Assembly (NCBI GenBank): GCA_002284615.2
Contig: MU069467.1
Span: 368,622-399,878 of the forward strand
Direction: 5' to 3'
Origin: Dunaliella salina
Taxonomy: Eukaryota; Chlorophyta; Chlorophyceae; Chlamydomonadales; Dunaliellaceae
DNA length: 31,257 bases
The position numbers and the translations under genes are program-made. Shown one piece after another: positions 7,964 to 18,300 of this stretch; position 1 is the first letter of the stretch; each line of letters begins with the position of its first letter. Under the pieces are notes generated by a model that did no database searches, was not told the origin of the DNA, and saw nothing but the letters and a program-made list of their open reading frames with translations.

Positions 7964-8986
7964 CGCATCAGATCCACCACCGGCATTGCCTGCACCAGCA
8001 TGATCCCTGTTATACTTCTGCGCTGCCAGGCCTTGCGTCATTTGGGTCTCCAGCATGTGGTCCTGCAAATGTTCATTACGTCATATTCCATCAGGAAATC
8101 AAACCTGTAGCCAGATAGTTCAAGGGCAAAGGACTGAATGCAACGCTGCCTTCGCTCTTAGCATGGAACATACATTGGTAAACATTGATGCTCAAAGGCG
8201 GAGCATCAGGAGAACGCCATGCAATACCTGCCAGTGGGAGGAACAGAACCTGCTGCTTTGCATTGAGCATTCAGTCAAAACCTGGTAGGCGCACAGGAAA
8301 GAACAATTTGATGCAGCACAAGCACGCATGAGTTATTCTATGCCTTTGCCGTATTGCGGAGCCTGACCACATGCTCAAAGTGATCGACTCGGCAGCAATG
8401 GCACAACCTTGCCATCATCATAGGGACTATGACTGCTGATCCATACAGATCACAAAAGTAGCTAGTATTCAGGCATCAGTGAGAGTACTTGAAGTTAACG
8501 TCTGAGCTGGAAACATACCAGCGTGCTTCAAGAAAGAACCAACAAATGAAGCTGAAAGTGAAGACCAAGAGCTGGCACAAGACAAGTCAATTGCCATCTA
8601 TGCAGCTTGTGATAACTTAATGTCCTTGATCTAGCATACAAATGTAGAGATAGCTATTGCAGTTGCGATGTTTTCCCTGCAGCGGTACAGAGAAGCGCAG
8701 TCACGTCTCACAATACACAGTTCTTCGTCCTTGTAGGCCTGGAACATGTTTTGCTGTGCTCCTTGTGGAAATGAGCTGAAAAGAAAAGAGAATTCTATGC
8801 ATGCGCTGCCAAGAGGTCGCATGCAATAGGGGAAGGTTGTATTAAGGAAAGACACCTGTAGGGGATGGTTAGCTAGCATTTGAGCTGCAGGAGCACTCAT
8901 CCTTTTCAATCACCTTGCGCTGCTGCCGGTCAGCAAGGAATTCCGTTGAATCTCCAAAATTGCCTGCTTGTGCAGCGCGGTTCTCC
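7964..8986 (-). CDS. coding-like exons of an unrecognised gene (partial)
   Basis: Three minus-strand segments read as exons with compatible phases. Exon a, 8986-8914, follows CTCACAG, encodes ENRAAQAGNFGDSTEF then LADRQQRK, and ends AAG|GTGATT. Exon b, 8753-8712, follows GAGCACAG, encodes QNMFQAYKDEELCI, and ends ATT|GTGAGA. Exon c begins at 8062 after ATTTGCAG and encodes DHMLETQMTQGLAAQKYNR followed by a Gly/Ala-rich run to about 7964, where the end is uncertain. Every junction is phase 0 and the peptide is hydrophilic, charged and probably helical. I do not recognise the family. The 5' exons would lie right of 8986, and a 3' end may lie near 7880, where an in-frame stop follows ELQTIGALR. 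Exon b is the least certain. Confidence 0.4.
8776..8850 (-). mobile_element. LINE-B 3' tail in a presumed intron
   Basis: Minus strand: CCTTAATACAACCTTCCCC, then TGCATGCGACCTCTTGGCAG, then TAGAATTCTCTTTTCTTTTC. This matches the LINE-B 3' UTR. Its pyrimidine tail ends about 20 bases before the acceptor of the exon at 8753-8712. Confidence 0.6.
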
Positions 8987-9204
8987 CTGTGAGTGGACCA
9001 TGAATTATGCAGTCTGATGTTTGATTATAAGCTAAAAAATATAGAGTGCGTTGGCGGTAATGTCTACAGCTGACATGCAGTTAGGTCAACAAACCAGGAA
9101 CAGGGAGTTTTGGGCTGGGAAAACAGTTCAACACTGTTGCACTGTGGCAGCGATTTTGCAGCTGCACACTTATCAATACACTTCCTGTCTTGCTTGCCAG
9201 GAGA

Positions 9205-9330
9205 AAAGGCAGCAAGAAAAGAAAAGAGAAGAAAAGTCTATGCAGGCCACAGGCTGCAAGCATTAAGAAGGAATGCCTAACTAGCAAGGGGCCTCACCAG
9301 AGGACCCTCAAACCTACACTGGATAGAGCT
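9205..9330 (-). mobile_element. LINE-B 3' tail
   Basis: The minus strand shows CTAGCTCTATCCAGTGTAGG, GGTGAGGCCCCTTGCTAG, then TTAATGCTTGCAGCCTG, GGCCTGCATAGAC and a CTTTTCTTC-rich tail. Only 3' UTR remains. Confidence 0.7.
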
Positions 9331-9499
9331 AGCGTTTTTGAGATTAAAAAAAAAGATTTGATATGATTCTGGAGGCAAGAAAGAGCTATCTACATACTCC
9401 ATCAATTTGCGAGGGTGCTCATGCGCAAGGCGATTCCGGATATGGCGCGGCTCATCAGATCCCCCAATAGCTGCTGAGGCCTCACTTCCAGGAGGTGCC

Positions 9500-9785
9500 T
9501 GCACGCAAAAAAAAAAAGAAGAAAAAACACTTTGTAGGCAGGAAAAAACTCTTCCTACATCAATTAAGGGAGAAGAGACACCTTGGCTCAAAGTGCTGGG
9601 AGTCCCCTCCACCAAAGAATGGAAAAGAAAACGCCAGTGGAGACCTCCCAATGGCCATGATGGTACCGTTTAACGGAATGCATAGGTACTGAAGGTCAGG
9701 TGGGTTACTAGCACTACTAATGAAAAAGGCCTGCATGCAAGACGTGACAAAAGAAAGCAGTACTAAAAACTTGGCCTGCATGTGC
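9500..9785 (-). mobile_element. LINE-A 3' end
   Basis: The minus strand carries ASNPPDLQYL, a variant of the LINE-A C-terminal SNPPDPH peptide (about 9710-9690). The LINE-A UTR follows: TTGAGCCAAGGTGTCTC, TTAATTGATGTAGGAAGAG, TGCCTACAAAG, then a TTTTTTCTTC tail ending near 9505. Confidence 0.65.
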
Positions 9786-9794
9786 TGACTGGGT

Positions 9795-10420
9795 TCCCTC
9801 ATCTTACTGGCTCTTCTACCAAACACAAAATCCACCCTGATGCTCTCTTTGTGCGCTCTATCTAGGATCAATAAGCTCACCTTGATTCCCCTGACATCCC
9901 TCTTTAAGACAGGGGCATCCGCCTTATTGAACTGAATTATGTGCAGACACCAACCCTCATCGCTTTCGAAAGTGCAGCAGCTCAAAATGTGTACACTATA
10001 ACCCCGGCTAATAAGGCGTGGCAGGAACTATCTACAACAAAACAAAAAGCAAAGTCACCAGCATCCAATTTGAGGTGCCATGCCCGTCAGAGGTTCATGC
10101 CTATCATTAACAACACCAGACATCTCTTCACATTGGGGCCTCGAGGGGGAAGGGAGGAGGGGAGGGGGGCAGTGGAGTCCTCTCCAGTCGAGTCAGGGCG
10201 GTCAGGAGGTTGGCTAACGATCCACCAAAGCCCCATGACCTCTGTTTCAGGTCTCATTTAGGCTAGCTGTGTCTTTTACACCTCTTGTAGGCTTCAGCAA
10301 CAGGGCTTGGGTGCCTTTTAAAATCTGGTGAGGCCCCTGTTTGCTATTTAGGGAACCTTTCTTAATGCACACGGCCTACAAAGTCTTTATAGACTTTTTC
10401 CCTTCCTTTTTTACAACGCT
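9795..10420 (+). mobile_element. LINE-B 3' end, decayed C-terminal ORF plus 3' UTR
   Basis: Plus-strand peptide pieces keep the LINE C-terminal order: KHKIHPDALFV (the RPDAI-like block), RLIELNYVQTPTLIAFE (the HLIEIKYCEDTRP-like block), then CHARQRFMPIINNTRHLF (the KLTSIINTRH-like block) and an Arg/Gly-rich end. The 3' UTR from about 10255 has TTTAGGCTAGCTGTG, GGTGAGGCCCCTGTTTGC, TTAGGGAACCTTTCTTAATG and a CTTTTTCCCTTCC tail. In-frame stops show it is inactive. Confidence 0.7.
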
Positions 10421-11290
10421 GCTCGTCTGTAACAAGCTTGTGCAATACAAATAAAAGGATGAAGGCTGCTTCTAGCAGTGCCAGCAAGACTTAGATCCTA
10501 GGATTCTAGGTATACTGCTTTCTGGGCTTGCCGTCTTGTCTGGGCTATGCTGGATGGCGTCGACAACCTCCGCGGGGGGCTTCAATTCCTGGTACATTTG
10601 TTAAAGTGGAGATTCGTGAAAGTGTGGATGCCTCAGCCACCCTAGGACTTGTCTGCTTGGAAGCTGTCAGGATGCCTGTAAAGGGGCAAGTTTGCTCTAT
10701 TACTGCAGAGCCTTGGTCACACATCTGCTTCCACCAACCTTGGTGTGAGTCTTGGGGTATGTGTGGACTCTCTCAGACTGTGTATGGTCAAGAGTTGAGC
10801 GATCCTTGTGTTGATCAGGAGGGAGGTGATGTGCAATATCCCTCTCCACTCTCAAAAGCAAGTGGGAAGCAACGATGCAGGTCAAGGCTTGCAAGATTAA
10901 GGAAACGAGAGCCAAGTTAGCAACAGGAAAATGCACAAGTGCAAGGGAAGCGCACCATTTCTGGCGACTTTTCCATCAAAGGCCTGGACAGCATAGAGAG
11001 CGTAGACGAATTTTAAAATAGCAGCGGAATTTTTTTTGCTGGATCCGAAGCCACGAACTGGATCACTGGATCATTCACACAGTCCGCACACCAATGTCCC
11101 CTGAGTTTTTTGGTTTTATTAAATAGGAATGCATATTTTTCTGAATGCCCTGGATGAATCTAGTTTGGTATGAATAAGGGTGGCGTATCATTGCAACCTG
11201 TTGCTTCAAACTTTGTGGATCTAGGATTGGTGTTGCCTCAGATGTCCTTTTTTCCGTAATTGATGCTTGAAAGAGGGTCCTCTGCCTTTG
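10421..11290. other. no gene recognised
   Basis: A plus-strand frame at 10528-10920 is open for 130 codons (segment FVKVEIRESVDASATLGLV) but has no recognisable domain and no splice context I trust. The rest holds nothing definite. Confidence 0.35.
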
Positions 11291-11294
11291 AAAC

Positions 11295-11710
11295 CTTTTG
11301 ATCACAATGTGCGCAAGCCTGTCCGGTTGCCGTGGTATATAAGTACGTACTTGTAACTGCATTTACCTCAACATGTCATGTAAAACTGTCAGCAGATTCA
11401 GGTTGAGAGCTCCTTTCTGGCTCAACGTGATTGGTGCTCATGCGAGCAAGCTCAAGGTGAGGTCCATGTCCTTTTATGTGTGTAGGGGACATGTGCCATA
11501 TGGCAAGAATACTCAGCTATTTTGGACTCTCTGGCAATTTGCACAACATTTCGTGCAGCAACATCTTAGTGCCCAGACTGTGTCTTGTTTCCTTTTGCAA
11601 CACAGCAAGAAGCTTATCTATTTCACGTCTGAGCTTTTGGGTTTGCTGTTGGTTGGCGCGGACACACAGGCTGATCAGCTGAAGTTCTCCCTTTATAATC
11701 TAATCTAATC
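11295..11710 (+). mobile_element. LINE-C 3' end, tail (TAATC)3
   Basis: The nucleotide sequence aligns with the LINE-C copy at 26070-26545: CCTTTTGATCACAATG at 11298, then CTCAACATGTCATG, GTCAGCAGATTCAGGTTGAG, and finally the peptide blocks VSCFLLQHSKKLIYFTSELL and TQADQ. The middle is rearranged and lacks the zinc knuckle. It ends in three TAATC units (11696-11710). Severely 5'-truncated. Confidence 0.7.
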
Positions 11711-11828
11711 TTATCTGCCTTTGTGGGAATTGTCACACTGAAACATAGTTATTGCTCAATCATGGTCATGGATGTTGGTTATATGGTTGGAGGATGTTAA
11801 GTGTGCTGAAGGCTGTTATGTCTTTCNN

Positions 11829-11846
11829 GGGGGGGGGGGGGGGGGG
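11829..11846. repeat. poly(G) run of 18 next to two N
   Basis: The homopolymer follows two undetermined bases (11827-11828), so its true length is unknown. Confidence 0.9.
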
Positions 11847-11849
11847 ATG

Positions 11850-12387
11850 TATTGCCTGCCTCCTGAACAGTTGAAGTGCAATGACAAGGTGCATGACAGC
11901 TGTAACGTCAAATTGTGGCATTGCTGAATTATTGTACAAACAAATGTGTGAGGTGTGACCTGTATTTAAGTGGGGCTGTTTCGCTGGGTTCTCTCCCTTA
12001 TTAGATCTTTTGTTCCGCCCTCCCTTGAGGTTTGGCTCCGTTTCTATTATTCCTGGCCTTGTGCCAGGGGTGCCTTGTACCTGATGTAACGTGAACCTGG
12101 TGAAGCTAATCCCAACCCTGCTGTGTCTGCCCCAAGTATCCTTCGTGTGCTGCAGACAAGCCAGCAGCTGACCAAGAACAGCTAACAAGCAGGAACATGG
12201 AGAGCAAGCAGGGTTAGCCCATTCGCAACCCAAGCCATCAGCTCAAGTGAACTTTGTTGGATGGTTTTTGCCGACTCTGGACGTTGGTATTATTGAAGAA
12301 TTCGTGAAGTATATATCACTGGAGATGTGACATACGCTGATCTAACACGACAATTTTTTTTTCATTTTTTTGTGTAACCAATCGTAG
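11850..12387. other. no gene recognised
   Basis: A minus-strand frame (12233-11850) is open but has no recognisable domain. A T-rich tract at 12354-12371 precedes the candidate acceptor at 12386-12387. Confidence 0.35.
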
Positions 12388-12457
12388 CAAGCGCTTGATG
12401 GTGAAGGAGCTGAAGAGCAAGTTTCGTCACGCTGCTCCACGCCAGCTCCAAGTCCAG
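12388..12457 (+). CDS. candidate internal exon, unknown gene
   Basis: A T-rich tract ends at a TAG acceptor (12385-12387). After one base, 23 codons follow with strong coding character (KRLMVKELKSKF, HAAPRQLQVQ), then the donor CAG|GTCAGG (12457/12458). No neighbouring exon was found on either side, so this may be an isolated exon of a larger gene or chance. The peptide is basic and probably helical; family unknown. Confidence 0.35.
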
Positions 12458-12729
12458 GTCAGGCTTCAATTTTCAGAGTTCCAACACAAAAGTTGCATAG
12501 CTGCCATAAGCGCTGTATGATGTCAGATAGATGACCTGCTTAAAGGCGTCAAGTTTTGGCTTGCAAGTAGAAGGGCCTTCCAAGCTGGACAAGCACAATA
12601 AGGGCCGTTCGGGGCCAAGAAAATCACTCCACATGTGAAGCTTATATGGACTATGGACAAAAATGGGGCTGGAGCATTACAACCATGCAAGAGACAAACA
12701 AATGCTAGCTGATCATTCCTGAACCAGAA

Positions 12730-12850
12730 GCTGCTTTAAGAAAGAAAAGAAGGGAAAGAAAGAAAAGAAAAGGAGTTATGCATAGGCAGTGAAAGCACTC
12801 CCCGCATCAATTCAGGAAAAGAGGATACCTGGGGCCAAGGCACCGTGTAT
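12730..12850 (-). mobile_element. LINE-A 3' tail
   Basis: Minus strand: GGCCCCAGGTATCC, TTGATGCGGGGAGTGC, TGCCTATGCATAACTCC, then a CTTTTCTTTC tail, matching the LINE-A 3' UTR at 24231-24330. Confidence 0.65.
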
Positions 12851-13308
12851 CCCATTTACCAACTGATTCACCAAGCAACATCAAGAAATCTTTTTCTTTT
12901 GAATACGAAGCATCATTTGGTTGCGCTGCTGCAAGGAACGATTGGTTGAACGGATGGAAGGAATGCAGTTTGTTTTCAAAAAGAGTTTGCATTAGTATTT
13001 AAGTAATTCTGGTACCGAAAGAAAAGAAAGAAAGAAAAGAAAAGAAAAGAAAAGCTGCGTAGGCAGAGGAAATCTCCCTACATCAATTAAAGAAAAGGAG
13101 ACACATTGGCTCATAAAGAGCCGTAAGTTTCCTCCACCACAAGATATGAGTCAGGACAGGCTCATGGGAATCTGGTGGGTAACTAGAAGCACCTGGCTCC
13201 AGAACCTTGCTGTGGGGAGTACTCTTGTTTTTGATAGCACGGCACGTGGAAACAAGTTTGTGGGCATATTGAACAGAATGAGCATGGAGTTTTGAGAAAG
13301 GTTGGCAC

Positions 13309-13633
13309 AAGAAGAAAAGAAAAAGAAAAAAAGTATATGCAAGCCAAAGGCCACGTGCATTATGAAAAGGTCCTCTAACTGGAAAGCTAGAGGTCTCACC
13401 AGAAGGCCCCCAGAACCTACACTATACTCAGCTAGCCTAGGAGAGAGCAAGAAAGAGATATAATGGGGATCTGGAGGGTTGCTCGCCATGCCTCTGGACG
13501 CCCGGACTCTCCTTCTCCCGTCCTTCACCACCGCACGCCCAGCAAAACCCCTCCCAGAAGCCCCCTGAAAGCAAAGTGCGTGTCTTGTGTTAATGATAGT
13601 GGTTAATCTTTTAATGGCATGGCATAGCGGCAC
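13309..13633 (-). mobile_element. LINE-B 3' end inserted in LINE-A
   Basis: GGCAC precedes it (13304-13308) and recurs at its far end (13629-13633), a probable 5-bp target duplication. On the minus strand it encodes CHAIKRLTTIINTRHALC and ends with MASNPPDPHY. The 3' UTR hairpin CCTCTAGCT-TTCC-AGTTAGAGG (13393-13372) follows, then the GGCCTTTGGCTTGCATA block and a CTTTTTCTTTTC tail. Confidence 0.8.
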
Positions 13634-13676
13634 GTTAGTGACCCAGTCCTAGTTGTTTAAATTGCTTCAGGGTATG

Positions 13677-13870
13677 AAGGAAAAGCTACGCTATTAGACA
13701 TTGTCTGATAGCATTGATAAAGGGAAGGACCTACTTGCTCAAGGCAAATCCTCACTGGTACCCAGGGTCGTATCCCAGACCTCCTGCATCCCGGACCGCA
13801 CTTCACCTGTTAGGCTACGATTGACAGTCTAGAGACATCCGGTCCCGGAAGTTTCCTGGGTAACCCTTTC
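13677..13870 (-). mobile_element. tRNA-derived SINE inserted in LINE-A
   Basis: Bracketed by GGGTATG (13670-13676 and 13871-13877), a 7-bp target duplication; the unbroken LINE-A at 24540 has it once. On the minus strand, TAGCCTAACAGG (13817-13806) is a good A box and GGGATACGACCC (13776-13765) a B-box-like site, about 29 bases apart. The tail runs GATTTGCCTTGAGC to CTTTTCCTTC. Confidence 0.7.
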
Positions 13871-14021
13871 GGGTATGCTCAGTATAGATAGTTCCACAAC
13901 ACCCAGGAGACTGGGTGGATTGTAACGCCTTCAGCGCTAATAAGTTTACACAGGTCTGCATGCTGCTACTTTGCCGCGTTGAAATAATGCCTTGTGTCTT
14001 CACAGTACTCGATGTCTATCA

Positions 14022-14230
14022 TGACCAGCCTTGCCAAGGATCAGTGAACCTACCGATTCAACCGGTCTGAGATAGAAGCCGGAGGTAGGGGTTTCGACTC
14101 CGCTCAGATGCCCACTTGAGACATAAAAGTATCCTTACCTTACCTTGATCCTACGGGTTTGATCCCGGAGATCAAGGGTTTGATTTTGCCCAGATGCCCA
14201 CTTGAGGCATAAATAGTGATGTACCCTTAC
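14022..14230 (+). mobile_element. tRNA-like SINE inserted in LINE-A
   Basis: Bracketed by CTATCA (14016-14021 and 14231-14236). It contains a B-box-like GGTTTCGACTCC, the core GCTCAGATGCCCACTTGAG, a CATAAAAGTATCC block and a (TTACC)n tail near 14135. Then comes a second, diverged copy of the same core (from about 14167) ending ACCCTTACC, so it looks like a dimer. Its core is shared with the SINEs at 2837-2965 and 25262-25419. Confidence 0.65.
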
Positions 14231-14770
14231 CTATCAGGTGCACATGGCGTTCGTTTGCATTTAGTTCATGGGGTTGCCTCACGTGGCTACTTCCTGTGGT
14301 CCTCCTCGTGGATGTGCACCAAGCGTGGTGTGAATGGATAGGAGAAGCACTGTGTGAAGTGGAGAAGCACTGTTTGGAGTGGCTTGACATCACAAGGGGT
14401 GATCAAAATAGCATCTGGTCGACTGGAGTTGAGTCTTTTCCTATCTTGAAGGTTATGATGGAAGAAGTAGGTGAAATTCTATTTGAGGCATGTGTAGGGA
14501 GCTGGAGGTTGTGTTGTGCAAGCTTGAAATCGCTCCATATGCCTGTGTTCACAGACCAGGGCTGCTCCTACAGGGCTTTTGCTAAGTGCTTCACTATCAT
14601 TAGTATCGAATCTGAACCAATTTGCACTGAAACCCATCAGCCAGAGTCTGAGGCTGCAGGCCACCTTGTAACCGTGCTACCATGCATTGCCAGTCTGTAC
14701 CTGTGCTACCATGAATGCATGATGGTCCGTTCCAAAAGTGCTACCATGCATTGCATTTCATAACCTTGGT

Positions 14771-15017
14771 CAGTCACACAGCGATTTTGCGTCTCAAATC
14801 CTGAAAGCCATGGTCGAATTCAGACGGATAAGGGGGCTGTAGTGTTCTGATTTCACAATCTTCGTGTTGTATCAGTCACAAATTTGTGACTGCTTTCAAA
14901 AGCAATGCCGTTCCCTAACCCCCAAAGCCCGATGGTCCAATTTGGACGGGTCAGTGGCACTTTGTGTCGACTCTGTGGAGTGCGCTTATGTTGGTAGTCA
15001 GGAATCATTTTATCTGA
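14771..15017. other. no gene recognised
   Basis: Lies between the LINE-A copy and the inferred poly(A) site of the RlmH gene. ATGGTC(G/C)AATT(C/T) is seen twice (about 14810 and 14932), perhaps a weak duplication. Confidence 0.35.
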
Positions 15018-15022
15018 TTACA
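15018..15022 (-). promoter_or_regulatory. TGTAA poly(A) signal of the RlmH gene (candidate)
   Basis: First TGTAA on the minus strand after the stop codon. It implies a 3' UTR of roughly 300 bases. TGTAA is the usual poly(A) signal of volvocalean algae; use here is inferred. Confidence 0.4.
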
Positions 15023-15226
15023 AGAACGTCCACTGTTCCTTGATACTAAAATCAAAAATGTTATGCATGTCATGGAGACGGTTCCAAGGTCCAGTGGTGT
15101 TCCGAAACCAGGAATGCAAAAACTTGGAGTCAGATGAAAATTCCAATGAGCTGCCCTACGATCTATGTGTCCTAGGCTGATATCGTATTAGCTTGTTTTC
15201 CTGTAAAATGCTATTGAGGAACCGCG

Positions 15227-15227
<1 letters not shown>

Positions 15228-15297
<70 letters not shown>
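15228..15297. repeat. (CA)35 microsatellite in the RlmH 3' UTR
   Basis: A 70-base CA run. On the minus-strand transcript it is (UG)35, beginning 7 bases after the RlmH stop codon. Confidence 0.97.
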
Positions 15298-15304
<7 letters not shown>

Positions 15305-18300
15305 CTAATGATGATAAGGCTCTCCTCGGAGAATGGTCCAGCCTCGATATATCTGCTCGCACAGCACAATGTGTGCCACCTGCAAAATTCAAGTGAAGGC
15401 CTTTCCTAAGAGACAAACTCTGCACCGGATATCAAAGAATGTGGAAGAGTGTTGCAGCTAGATTCCAAAACAGCAAGGTAAAACGTGCACAGCCGGCATC
15501 ACATGCAGCATCATATGCATCACATGCATTCCCTTAGCAAGAGACAAGCTGCAGGTGGCTTACTGAAACAGAGCAATTCGCCTTTGGGCAGGTAAAACGA
15601 GATGAACAAATTCACAAAGAAGGTGTGTCTACAGCAATGAAGTCCAAGCAGCATGATAGAGTGCTTGCCCATACACATAATGTGCACAAGACAGAGCGAA
15701 AAGGTCAACGGCATGGGAGCGAACGACCTGTCATGTTTTTGCTCTGTAAAAAAGGAAACTGTACTGCCCCTCATGATGGATTTGAGCAGAGGGACCCAAG
15801 GTGCAAGGAAACAGCATGTTTTTTGGGAGAGCCTTTTGCAAATTTAGAACTGCTCAAGCTTCACCCTGCTGTTGCTTTTCCCACTCCAAGATATCCTCGC
15901 TTCCTTGGGACCACGAGGGGCATGCTAAGACAGGCTGACAAGGGGCTGGATCCTTTGTAAATAAGCGAGCGAGCGCCTGTATGAGGTCCCACTCTCCTCT
16001 TGTTCCACCTCTTCTCTTGGTTAGTGAATTACCACATGCATCGAATTCGCTCTTGTAACCTCTATTCTTCAAAAATTCTTCCTCAATCTTTATCCTTTGC
16101 AATCCCTCAATTCTAATCACTACTGCACATGTTATTGTTACAGCAAGGCTGTCTTCAGAAACTCATGACAGTGTCGGATGCAGCATTGAGACAAAAGTAC
16201 TCCTGAGGGAAATTGCACATTACAAAAATGCTGCGTCAGGACTCGCTCCATTAAAACACTACCTGGTGGTTCAGCACTAAATTTGATAAGGAGATGGTCT
16301 CATCAGCTCTCATCCTCACACTGTCGCTGTGCCCATAGGGCCCACCTGCAGATCTTGAAAGAAAGAAAAAAGGAAAGTCTACGCTTGGCACAGCCAGCAT
16401 GCATTAAGGGCAGACCCAAGAGACAGCGCTGAAACTGAGAGTGAGTCCCAGACCAAAAGAAAGAGGAGCACAGAAGATCTTGAACACTATCCAATGACTC
16501 AGGTCTTGTTGCATTTCAGTGAGATGAAACAAATCCTAGCAAAAGTCGCATGGAGGCACAGAAATTTCAGACGGCCACACACAAACAAAAGAGCACTTCT
16601 TGGTGAGAGGATGTGGCTGGCATCAACTGCCTCACCTATACAAAATACCAAGGCCTGGCAGCCATCATCCCCAGCTCTTGCAATCAGCCTTGCAACGTCC
16701 TCGCTTTTGACCTGCAAGTGCACATACAAAACACATACAAAATCAAGACATACATTGTGTGTACAAGTCACCAAAAGCTCAAGTGAGAAGCCTTGCACTC
16801 CTCTCTCTTTCGAGCTGCATTTCTAAAAATAGTGCATGGGAACGGGCCACAAGGCCATAAGAGTTGGACACCGTACAGGCAGCATCCTCTGGCAAAAAAA
16901 AAAAAATTTAACTAGCAGTCACCCTTCCTGCAAATGTTCTCACAAGCAGTCATCCCTCCTGCAGATGTTTTCACAAGCAGTCATCCCGCCTGCACATTCC
17001 CTTTGAACCAAATTGCAACATTTTGGCACAGCGACATGTCAGAACACAAGCTCCTGAGTGCACTGGCTCCTCCCTCTTTCCCAGGTCGGCACCCAATTGC
17101 GTGCACAGATCAAATTTCATGACATGCTGGTTAATCCCACATGCTCACAGATGTTTTGCAACAAGCAATCCTAGTCTAGGATACGCAGGGGAAACTTGAA
17201 AAACCAACATCACAGCCATTTCCCTCCACAGGTATACGATGAGGTGAGGTAATCAAAAAGGAAAGGCAGGTGTCATAATATGGCACTTACCGCTCGCCCA
17301 CGCTCATCCAAGGCGATTACTTTGTCACCAGGAGCGACAGACTTCAAAACCTTCAGGAAAGGAGCATAGGCACCATGTGAGCAAGGCAACTAATTGTTCT
17401 CAGCGGAGTCTGAAAGTAGGCACTCTCGAGGGCACCGATAGCCCTTTGAACCACCGCATAACTTCTCAGACTGACCCCACAATCCCAGCCTGAGTCCCTG
17501 CTTGTTCATGACAACAGCTTGTTCACACAATCGATTAAGTGCCAGCACCATGAAAATACACCTGCTTGCACAAATGGCAACGAATGAATGATGGAGGCAG
17601 AAACACAGGTTACAACTAATGGATGGTGCATCCAACCTGTGAACTGAACATATGGAGCGGATGTGAACTGAAAAGATGGAGCGGATGCGGGAATAATTAT
17701 GAGCGACGATGACAACCCATGCAAGGCTCCCTCCAGTAGCCTTGCCCTCTTCTCATTCCAAGCCTACCTAAGTGAGGTCAGTCAAAGGCAAACAGAAGTC
17801 AAAAGCTCAGGAAGCCCTGCGCAGCACCAGAGGACACAGATAAACGTAGACACCCAAACTCTGCAGACCTGCAACGCCTGCCTTTTTAAACACAAGAAAA
17901 ACTGCATAGGCAGAGCGAAAACTCTCCCTACATCAATTTTTTTACAGCACAGGATGAATGGGGCCCTCACAGCGAAAAAATACAGCTGCCAACAAGAATC
18001 AACAAGAGCACGTGGTTTTCAGGCCGAGCAAGGTCAGTCCACAGCAGAAAGCCCATTTGCTGGCACCCTACACATCTTCTCTTTCTTTTCTTCTCTCCTT
18101 TCCTTTCATCCAGATGACATCCAACCCTGTTGCTGACAACAACAAAAAAAATCCTGTCCAACCGGTTGCTGAGAGCCATGCCTCAACCTGGTTGAAGTAG
18201 GGAATGAACTCAAGCCTACTTGGCTGACCTGACAATTCTCCTGAAGTGGAGCTGCAGCACAACCTCATCTTCTGTTCGTGATTGGAAGTCAGAGCCATAT

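Larger units (their letters stand above)
13018..14770 (-). mobile_element. LINE-A 3' end holding three nested insertions
   Basis: Minus strand, 5' to 3': a degenerate zinc-knuckle region (about 14660-14480, with EALSKSPVGAALVCEH), KRLNSSRPDAILITP (near 14430-14390), the HLIGKG-type block, GTIYTEHT (near 13890), LHAHSVQYAHKLV (near 13270), then LEPGASSYPPDSH (near 13190-13150). The 3' UTR is 13145-13050 and the CTTTT tail 13055-13018. The uninterrupted homologue is at 24225-24800. Insertions: LINE-B at 13309-13633, a SINE at 13677-13870, a SINE at 14022-14230. Each is bracketed by a short duplication of the LINE-A target. Confidence 0.8.

Noticed and set aside
13765..13817. tRNA gene
   Set aside because: A and B boxes are present, but the T arm and anticodon arm do not fold and the segment is bracketed by a target duplication, so it is a SINE.
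15193..15425. ORFs of repeated Thr-His or Cys-Val across the CA repeat
   Set aside because: Translation of a dinucleotide microsatellite. The true coding use of this region is the last RlmH exon in another frame.
15854..16120. 88-codon minus-strand ORF inside RlmH intron 6, tested as the last exon
   Set aside because: It lacks the YRxWTIL...PYHH motif, which is found intact at 15379-15305 with a good acceptor.
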